From Cloeon dipterum (taxonomy: Eukaryota; Arthropoda; Insecta; Ephemeroptera; Baetidae): DNA of 64,000 bases. The stretch spans positions 31,889,681 through 31,953,680 of the forward strand of contig NC_088786.1 in NCBI RefSeq assembly GCF_949628265.1, in the 5' to 3' direction. The notes beneath the pieces were generated by a model that worked only from the letters and a program-made list of their open reading frames with translations, was not told the DNA's origin and did not search any database. Positions 46,801 through 56,836 of the stretch are shown here, one piece after another. The position numbers and the translations under genes were made by a program. Each line of letters starts with the position of its first letter. Positions within the stretch are counted from its first letter, which is position 1.

Positions 46801-47803
46801 GTGACAGAGGCTGGAAATCAAAATGAAACACTTTATTTGGGACTTGCGAGCAGGGTTCACAAAATCCGCATTATTTCGGAAAAACCCACTGCATTGCAAA
46901 AACTGTTTTTTGCGGTTTTTTCAGCAATTTCGAACATTTTTCCGAAACACATTCTTATGGAAGATAAAAAATTCGAAAAATTCCATGATGGTTGACCAAA
47001 AATAGGGACTTCACAAAATCAGAATAAAAGCCACTGGTTTCCCCAATGAGCCAAAAATTTTAACTCTGATCTTAATTTTCCTAAATTGATGACTTTTTAG
47101 GCGCGAAATATGACTTTTTTGGGGTTAAATTCGGAAAAATACGGACAGCTGGTTTTTCCAGATGTTTTTTTGCGCGAAAACCCAGTGGTGCATTTTTTCG
47201 CATTGCAAAATCGGCGACCCCTGCTTGCGAGTATGAATAAGATTGTCTTCAAGTGTGACTAATAAATTGAGAAAAAATGAACTTACTGCGTTTGAATGTT
47301 TTTTCTTCGTTTTGCACAGGTACAGCGCAAGGACTATTAATAAAACAGACGCGATCATGACTGACGCGCCGACCGCTGCGATTGTTTCAACGGAGAGAAC
47401 AGGGTCTGCGGCCACAGCATTTGATGGGACACCTCTGTTGCTTGTGGCGTTGATCATCTTGCCCATAAATTGCGGCAGAGGCCTCGAGGGTGGGTGATAC
47501 TTGCTGCTCATGTCTGCACGAACAGAAAATGAGAGAAGAAATTTATACTTTGATGCAGGGGATTTATTTTTCTTAGTTCTCTGGACTGGAGATTGGGATA
47601 TTTACCAATTTCATTTGGACACGTGAGGTTGAAGGTAGGATTGACGTTGTTTCGGCAAGTGCATCGGACGTGTGTCGCATTGAACTTGTTGCACATGGCC
47701 TCTTTGCCGCAGGGCTCGCCACATCTTCGCTTTGTACTGTTTTTCCCGTCTTTGTATTCGAGACACGCACCGTGCTCGTTGCATTGTCCAAATTTATAGA
47801 CGC
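43897..47803 (-). CDS. Trk-like receptor tyrosine kinase
   Basis: Six exons join in frame: 47803-47606, 47513-47287, 46810-46630, 46067-45909, 45554-45097 and 44184-43897. In order: a cysteine-rich EGF-like segment ([11 protein letters not shown] ... RCTC), a transmembrane helix ([18 protein letters not shown]) with a KTKKK stop-transfer, and a juxtamembrane NPQY matching the Shc-binding NPQY of Trk receptors. The kinase domain has [22 protein letters not shown] and DFG. Its activation-loop YTCDYY resembles the YxxxYY of Trk, and [22 protein letters not shown] follows. The tail PPEYLETLP resembles the Trk PLC-gamma site PPVYLDVLG. ROR and MuSK/Nrk kinases are close relatives ([11 protein letters not shown]), but the NPQY and tail favour Trk. 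No leucine-rich repeats or Ig domains were seen, and the N-terminus is unresolved. Confidence 0.85.
44185..45096 (-). other. Last intron of the Trk-like kinase
   Basis: 912 nt, very AT-rich, with GT-AG ends. It separates the bulk of the kinase C-lobe from the final exon. Open frames inside are low-complexity and rejected. Confidence 0.6.
46550..46625. repeat. Simple-sequence cluster, AG and CA runs
   Basis: A GA dinucleotide run (about 46550-46567) and a CA-rich run (about 46608-46626) lie in the intron directly beside a splice donor of the Trk-like kinase. Confidence 0.7.
46851..47223. mobile_element. hAT-like MITE with perfect 8-bp target duplication in a kinase intron
   Basis: The 373-bp element starts CAGGGTTCAC, and its opposite end reads CAGGGGTCGC on the other strand. 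It is flanked by identical CTTGCGAG at 46843-46850 and 47224-47231. Both inner ends carry a GCATTGCAAAA word. It has no coding capacity. It accounts for 373 of 476 intron bases between the membrane-helix exon and the juxtamembrane exon. Confidence 0.88.
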
Positions 47804-49802
47804 CTGGAACGAAAGATAATATTTTTTAGAAGCAGATTTATATTTTGTTTGCTCTCTTTGGGGTTTTTTCAAGCCTACTTAAAACAATTTAAAAATTAAC
47901 AAAATGTTAAAATTCTCCCACAAAAAAATGTTCATTTTAAGCTAAAAATACTATTTTAATTGAAAATAGAAATAAAATAATTGGAGAATAAAATAAAAAA
48001 AATTAAGAACAAACAGATTGTGAGGCATTGCAGGCTGAGCACATTCTGAGGGATTTTGGAGCTCGGTTATAAATATATTTAATTTGTTCATTTGTTTGTT
48101 TTACGTGCTAACGACTACCAGCCGGTACTTTAAGGGAAGTGCTTTCGGTTTGTTTGTTATGCTCGCTGGCTCGGGTCAAGTGAGATGGAGAAGCTGAGGA
48201 CCAGCAGCTGTTGACGGGTCTTGTCTTCGCGTCTTTAATCCCGGCTACGTAGTCGCGCTGGCGGATCCAGCAGATCCGGACCACACGCGCGAATCTGTCC
48301 GCGATCCGCGACGACTGATGCACTTATGTGCACGCCAAAATAGGTCGGCATGAATAAGGGACGTTTTGTGCAAAAGGCTCAACAACACTCGAAACGGCAT
48401 TCATGAATTCGAGGAGAGAGGAATTTATAATCTTGATGAGTGATATTGCTTTTTTATGTGGCGAAATTTTTACGTCTAGAGAGATTGAGGAATTAACTGA
48501 AAATTTTTAACTGGTTATAAAAACCACAAAATTGATACAATTCAAATGAAATTCTGGGACACCTAATCAAATCTGGAGACAATATAAAAATACAGGTGAA
48601 ATTGATAGGTTTTAACATATTTTTAGAAAGATTATTTTTTTATTTTTCGCATGCTTTATTAATTGTCCTTGAAAGTTTGTATTTCACTGATCAGCTAATC
48701 GTTATTTTTGCACCATTTGATTTTTCTAAACAAATATCTGGCCAATATATTGAGGAAAAAATCCACAGCTGAAGGAAAAAAAGAAATCCCATCATCTTAA
48801 ACGACTCGAGACAACGAGGAAGTGATCAAACAGAGAGAAGCTCACAGAGGAGCGTTATCAGATTAGGAAAAAGTTGCAAATTATATGTCAAGAGTTACAT
48901 CCCGCACCATTAATATTAACACGCGCCGAGGATAGCCGTCAAAATTAATCGCGTCCGCACCAAATGTTGAGGAACGACGTAGCGAGGATAAGAAGCACCC
49001 TTGTGCTGGGGATTTTCTCGCTGGGCGGGAGGCGAGCAGGGTGTTAAATTTCATCTCAGCGTCGCGACCGTTTGGCATTTTTGGTTCACGAACGATTTTA
49101 TTCCTTCCCGGGGCGACAAATGGTTCGCGTCTCTCGATCGCAGGTGGGCCCAGCCGGCGGCCGGCCCCGAGACGCGGCCTCTCGAGTATCACGTGCCCCA
49201 TCTTTGGCCGCACTTCAAACAAAGAAGCCACAGCAGCAGCAGCAGCAACAGCGGATTCAAAGAGAAAACACAGCCGTTCTGGCAGACCGCGACCGTCCTC
49301 GTGTGTGCGCGCTATAGCCGCGGCCGCTATGTGCGTGTTTTCTTTTCATGAAGTCATCGTTAATGGAAAAATTGAGCACTTGAAACGTGTTGCTCGCGCT
49401 TTCGGTGAAAGAAAGACGGAGAATCAAAAGCAAAACGCCGCCTCTTGAGAGGGAGAGAGAAAGAGCTCATTAGAATATTGAGTTTCCCTCTCTAACTGAA
49501 GGGCATGAAGTGCTCGGCAGACACTCATCCAATATTGCACCTCCTAAAATTTCTATTTGTACTATGCAGCATTTTCCTTAACTATTCCCTCGGTTGAAAA
49601 TAATTTTACGATGTTAAACGGAAAATAACCAGTTACGATAAAATTTTGATCAAAATTATTTAGTGTAGGAGCGAAAATAAAACTATTTTATCATTAGGGC
49701 TGTGTATTATAGACTTTTTTTCGCAAAATAGTCTACCTTTTAGAGAATTAAATGAAAATCATGTTTTTAATCGAGTAATTTTTCTTACAATAATATTCCG
49801 TT

Positions 49803-50161
49803 CAGCGTTGCATTTGGTTACCACCCGGTTTTTTTCACCACTGGTTTTTCACCACTCAATTTTTACCAATTTCTCGCGCAAGAAATAAATTTATTCCATT
49901 TTCCCCTATGAAAATCTACAATTTTCGGTCGGTAGTGGTAAAAATTTCCTCTACTGTACAAAATTTTTCTTTAAAATAAATTGCCATTTGCTGCATCAAT
50001 CTCTCAAAATATTTCTCTCTAAAAAATTTCAAGCTTGTAATTAGAAAATTATTGAAAAATGAGTGAGGTGCAAACATGGCCTGTAAGAAACTGGTAAAAA
50101 TTGAAAAAAACGGGTTTTAAAACTGCACTATATTTAAAAAAATGCGTTTTTTGCAACCCTG
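49803..50161. mobile_element. hAT-like MITE with near-perfect 8-bp target duplication
   Basis: The 359-bp element has ends CAGCGTTGCA and, on the other strand, CAGGGTTGCA (9 of 10 match). Flanks ATTCCGTT (49795-49802) and ATTTCGTT (50162-50169) differ at one base. The interior is AT-rich with ACCACT and GGTAAAAA words and no coding frame. Confidence 0.72.
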
Positions 50162-51646
50162 ATTTCGTTGTTGAAACATTGAAAAATTGAAATTTCAGCT
50201 AGAATTAATTGGCAACCCTTGTCACAAACGTACCTGTGGTATAAAAGAAGCACTTAACTATTTTTACTTCTCACCTCCTTGAGTTAGAAACAAATTTTAT
50301 AAAATGAACAACAACATCCCTTCCTGTTCCTTAATATAAAATTCATTTTTTTTTTCTTTGGCACAAAGTGTCCGTTCATCTCTTTGGCTGGGCCGACTTT
50401 TTATCAAAGCGGCGGCCAGTGTATTTATCTCAGTCAAAACAGTCGGCGCGAGTCAATGGTCAAAACGCGCGTTACTCGAAACGTAGCGTTTTCGCGTGCG
50501 CTGCCGGCCCGATTTGGCTGCCGAAAAAGGCGGCCTTAATAAATTCGAGCTCTAATGAAGTACAGGGAGAGAGTCTGGCTTTGATAAGGGGCTGGGCACG
50601 GGTCAGGGGTCGTTGGCTGCGCGAGGAGAGGCAGTGCATGGGTGCAATTAAACAGTGACCTCGTCTATGGCATCGTCGTTGCGCTCGCACACATGCATGC
50701 AGCGCGTCCCAATCAGATTAGGAAGGAAAATGAGCCGACGCTCTTGTTACAAAACAAACAAGGCTGGCCCTTCTATTTGAACACACAGGCCAATTGTGAT
50801 TTGATCAAACCGGCCGTTTAAGACGCGCGGTAGCACTCCGCCAGTGTGTGTGCGTGTGTGTGTCATAATGCGCACTGCAGTCGTCGTGCACACCGCGACT
50901 CGCTCTGCTCTGCTCTGATCCTTTATTATTTGGACAATGATCAAAGCCCAAACTTAATCGAATAATCGAGAGTAATAGCGTGCGTGGACCTTTGATTGGC
51001 TCGGAAATAGATAATTGTGTGTGACTCGAGTAGCTTGATAAATTGTCATCGTGAAACTTTGATTTGGATATAATGCTGGTATGAAAAAAGACTTGTACAA
51101 GACACGTGTCTTTTAAAAATTAAAGATCTTCTTGATATTGAAAAATGAATTGCTAGACGCATTGAAGAAACGCATGTCTAGTTTAATTTTTCTCACAAGG
51201 AAATCTCTTCGAGTTGTTGGCGAAGCCATTGAATCCGTGTAGCCTTTCGTAAAGTAATTGAATTATTTCGATTTTAGCGGCTTTAAAAGATTTTTTTTAG
51301 AAAATAGTACAAAATTTCTAAATTGATTTTAAAAATATAGATTTCACTCAATTAAGCTGAAATTTGACTTAGATATTGTTCAATAAGACACATCGATCAG
51401 TGGGTAATTTTTTACTTTTCAGTAGAGAAATAAAAAAATCCTATTATTCGACACAGACCAAAATTTCCTTGAATCATATTTCATTAAGAAACAAATTAAG
51501 TTATTAAGTTATGTAAAATTCAAGTAAATGAAAACTAAATATAATTTTCTAATTAATGGCAAAAATAGAGCTACATGTCCTGAGAATCAGCTCAGAAATT
51601 TTGAAAGCGCAATATTGAACCGTGAATAAGCTATTGTATATTCCAG

Positions 51647-52234
51647 GCAAAAGTCTTAAGACTAGGAACTTCTCCAAGAAAGTTAAACATGACCCACCGA
51701 TCGATTTATCTTGTCAATCAGAATCTCCCTTTAAAATATCTTCACGACTGAATAAAAACTTGCTTATAAATTCAATTTTGGACTATTATTCCCATGATAA
51801 ATCCGAAGATTGTTCACCTTCCGAGCCCGAACTCTATAACACGCAAACTCCGTCGAATCAAAGATTTCCTTTTAGTGTGAGATGGCTTTTTTAATGTTAC
51901 ACAAAATCAATAGTTTCGCAAAAAAACTAAAACGTCAAACCGTAAGAATTACCGTGTTAGAGTTACTCGTGCTTTTTCAGGACAATGTGTGCTTAGGAAC
52001 GAAACACTCGTCGTTTGAAGGTAACGCAATCTCTATAGTAATAAAGAATTTCTACATCCCACTTTCCAAATTTTATATATTTAAAAATCTAAAAATTTCA
52101 ACAATTATCACACACAAGTGATTGCCTGTGTTTTCCATTTATTTCGAAATGCTGTGATTTTAGCAAAGTAATTGAACTGTCAATTAATTCTTTTCGCAGG
52201 CGTTGGGCTGTATTTCGGCTCAAAAGTAAATTAA
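51647..52234 (+). CDS. Unrecognised gene, three phase-consistent exons (partial)
   Basis: Exon 51647-51876 follows acceptor TATATTCCAG and ends before donor GTGAGA. Exon 51981-52020 lies between CTTTTTCAG and GTAACG. Exon 52200-52234 follows TTTTCGCAG and ends at TAA. The phases match at both junctions, giving about 100 residues with mixed polar composition (e.g. HDPPIDLSCQSESPFK, LINSILDYYSHDKSED, HSSFEGVGLYFGSK). Possible upstream exons at about 51422-51500 and 51200-51252 also fit in phase, but with weaker splice sites. I recognise no family. It lies antisense to the proposed first intron of the Trk-like gene. It could be a real nested gene or a fortunate run of splice words in AT-rich DNA. 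Confidence 0.4.
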
Positions 52235-54184
52235 AAGTGAAATAGTGAGACCTTCTCCATGAATAACAATATTCCTCCCACGCCTGACGCGCGGCTCCAG
52301 TGGTGTACACATTTTCTTTCCAAGGCATGTAACGCCTTTGACAGTGTTGTACCGATCGTGTACGGTGCAACTTTTCAATTTAAATTCAAATTACTTTGCG
52401 AATTTACAACACGAGCTCTCCTCGTAAATTAACTATTTTAACATAGGTCCGAAGCCAAACGAACAACAGAACGAGTGTGCATGTCGGTTAACCGAGAACC
52501 CAATCCTGAGAATTAAGGCGAAAGGTGCCAGCGGCCAGCTTAAATTAAAACCCACAACAATGAGTTGGTACAAGAGACGCGCGTCATGACAGTGAGGTGG
52601 GTTGAGGATCCAATCCGCTAAAGACGCCCTCAGTATGTAAGAGCCGCCGCCTTCTTTGGATTACTTAAAAGAATTAATTTATTCTTTTCAATCTGACTTT
52701 TGTGTAATATTATAAAATTTAATTAATATACGCGAGGCTTTTTATTTGATCGAGGCACTTAAAAATATATAATAAAATGGCTCGTGAAATCGAGAATTTT
52801 ATCGCACAGACTCTAAATTTATGACTCTTGGGTCACGTAGAGGGTTAACCAAGTCACTTGAAGCTCTTTAGCGAAAGATAATACATAATTATTAGTCAAA
52901 GGAATTTAATAGCGATAAGGACTAAAAACTGTTTAATTAATGAATATAATTTGCGAATTTTTATTGAATTTTATATCAAGCATTATCATTTGATCGTAAA
53001 AGTTTTTTAGCGTATCACGCAGTTTTGGCCTAATTTCCTTGAAAGGTTTTTATTCCACAGAGAATGAAACATCCCTTTTTTGCCTTTCAATTATTGCAGA
53101 GGTCCTTGTAGTCTTCCACATCCCCACAAATTTAAATATTTATTCAGTGCATGGTGTTGTTCAACAAATATTAACATCTAACTGCGTCAATACATGAGAA
53201 TATTTCGACAGCTTCTGGCTCAGATTTTAAATCAATATATAAAATATTTGAGATAATAAAAGACAGTAAAATAATAGCTTTTATTACAAGATCTGGCTTA
53301 AACAAAATAACTTCAGTTTTTTTTTAAACAAAAGGCGGAATTTCACTAGGCTGAAGCTGCAATTTTGCTGAGTTTGCGTGATGGATATATTTATTTGGTT
53401 TTAATTAGCAATTGATCAAATTGTTTGTTGAAACAATTCTGTCTAAAATTTGCAATAATCAAAAGAGAATCTTGCTAAAAAAATTTTAGTCAAATTTTGC
53501 TGATTTTCTCACTCTTGTATTCTAGGTAGATTCCGATTCCACTGTACGAGATCTATACAACGGTGTTTGAAAATTTTTGGAGAAACTCTTAGCTTAAGAA
53601 ATAAAATATTATTTCAAGTTGGGAGACAGTCCTTAAATCATGCAAACTTTGCTGCCACTTTTCTAAAAAATATAAACAGTGCTACTTAGGTCAATTTTGG
53701 CTTTAATCCTTAATAGAGTTTTGTTTGTCATCTTGGCAACAAGGATTATCCAGGGTTTTCATTGCAGTATCAATCCTCTTTAACAGTATGATAAATGACT
53801 GTTTTTGTATTTTCCCTAACGTCAGCTTGATCAGAAAATTTAGTAAATAAAAATAAAAATAAAAATGCTGTTTATAGAAATTTGTAGTTTTGAGCATTTA
53901 CAACGACCTCAAAACCTAAACAGATTTGTTTTGTTACGAGTTCTAGCAACGATTTAGTGGCCGAAGTGATCGACTGTGTAATATTACGGCACCAGTTGCG
54001 AAACATTAATTATGTCATTGAATATATTTTGTAACTAAAAATGTGAAATGGGAACGTACTAAACAATTTTATAAAATACGATAGGAACAAAGATAAGACT
54101 CTCTGTTTTAAGTTAAAAAAATAATCTATTCTACTTTCGTCAAGAAGGGCGCGGAGAGAAAATAAAAATGAAATAGAAACTCAC

Positions 54185-54215
54185 CATCAAGACTGGTGTC
54201 ATTCTTGCGTGCCAT
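54185..54215 (-). CDS. Candidate first coding exon, possibly of the Trk-like kinase
   Basis: ATG opens MARKNDTSLD and ends with one extra base before a strong GTGAGT donor. Phase 1 matches the acceptor at 47803, and the full joined frame would be 513 residues. However, this start has no signal peptide, which is odd for a receptor, so other exons may intervene or the exon may belong to another minus-strand gene. The GC-rich sequence just upstream (54.22-54.54 kb) looks like a promoter region and includes a TG run at about 54296-54309. Confidence 0.4.
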
Positions 54216-56154
54216 TGTAGTGGCGAGTCAGTCGTTCAGCAGAGAGGAGCTCATCACCCTGCCGTCGGGCCTATTTTCTTTGACTGACACGCATGTGTGT
54301 GTGTGTGTATGTGATCGCGCGCGCTCTCGCCCAGCGCAGTCCGTCCATCGTCGGCGGCAGCGTCTTCTCTCCGCCTCCTCCTCTGGACCCCTTGTCAGAC
54401 GCTGGCTGGGCTGGCTCCGCCTAGGGTCGCACCCTTGCACTGACAATCAACAACCCTTGTTTTATTGCTCGGCATTTTTTTCAAACACCGCGCGCTCCTC
54501 GTCCCGTTTTCATTCTGGGCGCCGTCTTGTTGTGCTGCAATAATTAAAAATTTAAGAGAGGTTTACACAAACAAACATCTTTATTTTTACGGCTCATTAG
54601 AGAAGGGGTTTGGCCTTCCTCTCCGAATAACAGGCTCACTTCTCACATTACATTTTGCCCGGCTTTTTACTCAAAAGTGGCATCCATGGCATAAAAAATA
54701 TTAAGCTCTCAGCACTGCGCGTCTGGAAGGAATTACGCCAAAAAAATCATAAGGGACCTTCCCTTTTGCGTTGCACAAAGGCACTTCGTTATTATTGTCA
54801 GCGCGTCCTCTCTGCCCGTGCACAAATATGGCAATATAGAATAAACTGGTTTGCTTGGATTAATCAGCGGGAAATAAAATTGAGCCGGTTGTTCATTTCA
54901 CATTGAATTTTAATGGGCTATTCAATTGTACAAAAGCAGTGAAGTCTCAGATACAACATTACAAAAGCAGAGAGCTGCTGTCAATTATCATCAGTCAGCT
55001 TGTGTAGTAGACATATAATTGGTCCTAAAATTAGTTTTCGCAGCTTCTTACTGGCAGTCTGAAAAATATCCAATTAAAAGTAGCACTTTTGGTTTGCCAA
55101 TATTGTCGTCGGTGCAAAGGTTTCAGATACGTATTAAATTGTGCTTGACGCAGATTTATCTCCAAGGAGAGTAATTTTGCTTTTTATGGCGTGCGATTCC
55201 ACCTTCAAGACCTCCACTCTCTGAAATCAAAAATTGAGAGAGAAATAAGATTTTATTTATTTATGTCCCTGCATATTGATTAAAATCACGTTGGTCTGTA
55301 ATAATCTTGTCGATTTATGCAAGGCCTTATAGTAGTTTGCAGAAGAAAATTTTGATTTTACGGCTGGAAAAATAATATGGTTTGGCATTTGTACTGAATG
55401 AGTTTTTAAATAAGTACAGATATGAAGTGAGATGCAACTTAAACAGACACGAAAATTGAGCATTAGCGATTGCAAAGAAACTAAATGCCTTTTTTGGCAT
55501 TATTTTGAGGCCTCTACATTTATTTTGTCCCTTTTTCTTAGATATTATCATGAAATCTAAATTAAAAATGCAGAGGGCCTTCATCTGATTCTCTTTTTTT
55601 TTAATGAATGGAAAAATATTTTATGAAAACCCTTTAAATCAATTTAAAAAATACAATTTTTGTTCAATCGTGATTTATAGTAATTTTACTAGATGGATCG
55701 ATTGATGGGTTGTTTTTTGCTTTCAGAAATTCTCATATTTTTTCATACTAACATACAAAAATTTAAATGTTCCGTCAGTCGTAAATTCAATTTAAAAAAG
55801 AAATATGTGTTGCCAAAATATTGGTAAATTTTTTTAAGTCACCATGAATTATTTAATTTTGAATATTTGAATTTGTTGAGGAGCTATTTTGTGCTGTTAA
55901 CTGGTCCCATGCGTAAAACTCAATTAAATTCAGAATTTTGTAAATAATTAAAAATTGCATAATTATCGATCAATTTTAGATTCTGCAAATCAAATTAATT
56001 TGTAATGATTGTAGATAAGTATTACCCCATGTTGTATATTTAAAATATTTAAAGTATGAATACGTTAAACGAAATACTATCATTGTTCAGCTTAGTAACT
56101 AAGAGGTGATTAATTTTTTTGTCATTTTCTTCTAATTTCATGTTAGTCTTGCAG
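54216..56154. other. Spacer with GC-rich promoter-like start
   Basis: The first 320 bases are GC-rich with a TG microsatellite. The rest is AT-rich. No coding sequence is supported. Confidence 0.45.
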
Positions 56155-56217
56155 TGCCTACAGCGGCAAATGTACGACTTCCCCGCCTTTCTCCAAAGGC
56201 GTTACTCGCGCTCCTAA
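56155..56217 (+). other. Candidate isolated terminal exon
   Basis: A 63-base GC-rich segment follows acceptor GTTAGTCTTGCAG. It reads CLQRQMYDFPAFLQRRYSRS and a stop, with AATAAA 7 bases later (56224-56229). Its composition contrasts sharply with the AT-rich flanks. A phase-0 link to the 52.2-kb exons (using GTAAAT at 52226) is possible but speculative. Confidence 0.22.
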
Positions 56218-56339
56218 GATTTAAATAAACCCCCAACTGAGTGTAGCTAAAAGTCGCATGATTGATTATGACTGAAGACTGACGAAGTATTCAGTAATTT
56301 TAACTTTGAGATTGTCTATATTAGTTAACTCTCCAAGTT

Positions 56340-56452
56340 GCACTAGCCCGTCCGGCGGTGGTGGAGTTGTTTGAGGACACGGCTTTTCGTCCCAGCTCAC
56401 CTGGTCGGGATGCTTAACCAGCTAATCCGCGAGACATTTCCAGAAAATTCCA
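56340..56452. repeat. Unexplained GC-rich block, possibly SINE-like
   Basis: A compact GC-rich island in AT-rich DNA. On the minus strand it carries TTAGCTGGTTAAGC, resembling an A box, but no good B box. No open frame spans it. A tRNA-derived repeat is one possibility. Confidence 0.2.
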
Positions 56453-56836
56453 GAACTGACCGCGGCCCAAAATAATCAGAAAGATTTCCAGTTATGACGC
56501 CCATCCAGAATGGAGTGCGTGGGATTAAATAGTTTATTTTTAATAAAAAAGCATCATGCCCTAGACGTCACAGTTTACACATTTGAGGCGAAAAATTTGC
56601 ATGTTAGAACGGGACATACCCAGGGTTCCCTTGAAAATTAATAATTGATGTTAAAAAATTTAAAAGCATAGAGAACAGAAAAGAGGATACGATTTGTCTC
56701 TAACGCCAATTTTAATCCACTAACCGGCTAGTATGTGTCTGCTGCTTCCAACAGTTCCAACAGGAGACCTCTTTGAGGGCTTGAGCTCATCAGACTTATT
56801 ATGCACAGACTTTCCAAACTTGGGCCTGCAAGAAAA

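Larger units (their letters stand above)
47804..54184. other. Large interval upstream of the recognised Trk-like exons
   Basis: This may be a single 6.4-kb intron leading to the candidate first exon at 54.2 kb. It contains an hAT-like MITE (49.8 kb), candidate + strand exons (51.6-52.2 kb), a short CAG run (49220-49240), a TG run (about 50843-50862) and GC-richer blocks at 48.1-48.35, 48.9-49.45 and 50.37-50.9 kb. No signal-peptide exon could be found on the minus strand. Confidence 0.45.

Noticed and set aside
49041-49448. 135-codon + strand frame upstream of the Trk-like exons
   Set aside because: Contains a CAG run and overlaps frames on both strands; no splice context or motif.
54196-54543. 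115-codon + strand frame over the GC-rich start of the 54-kb spacer
   Set aside because: Includes a TG microsatellite translated as CVCVCV and overlaps a likely promoter; no family match.
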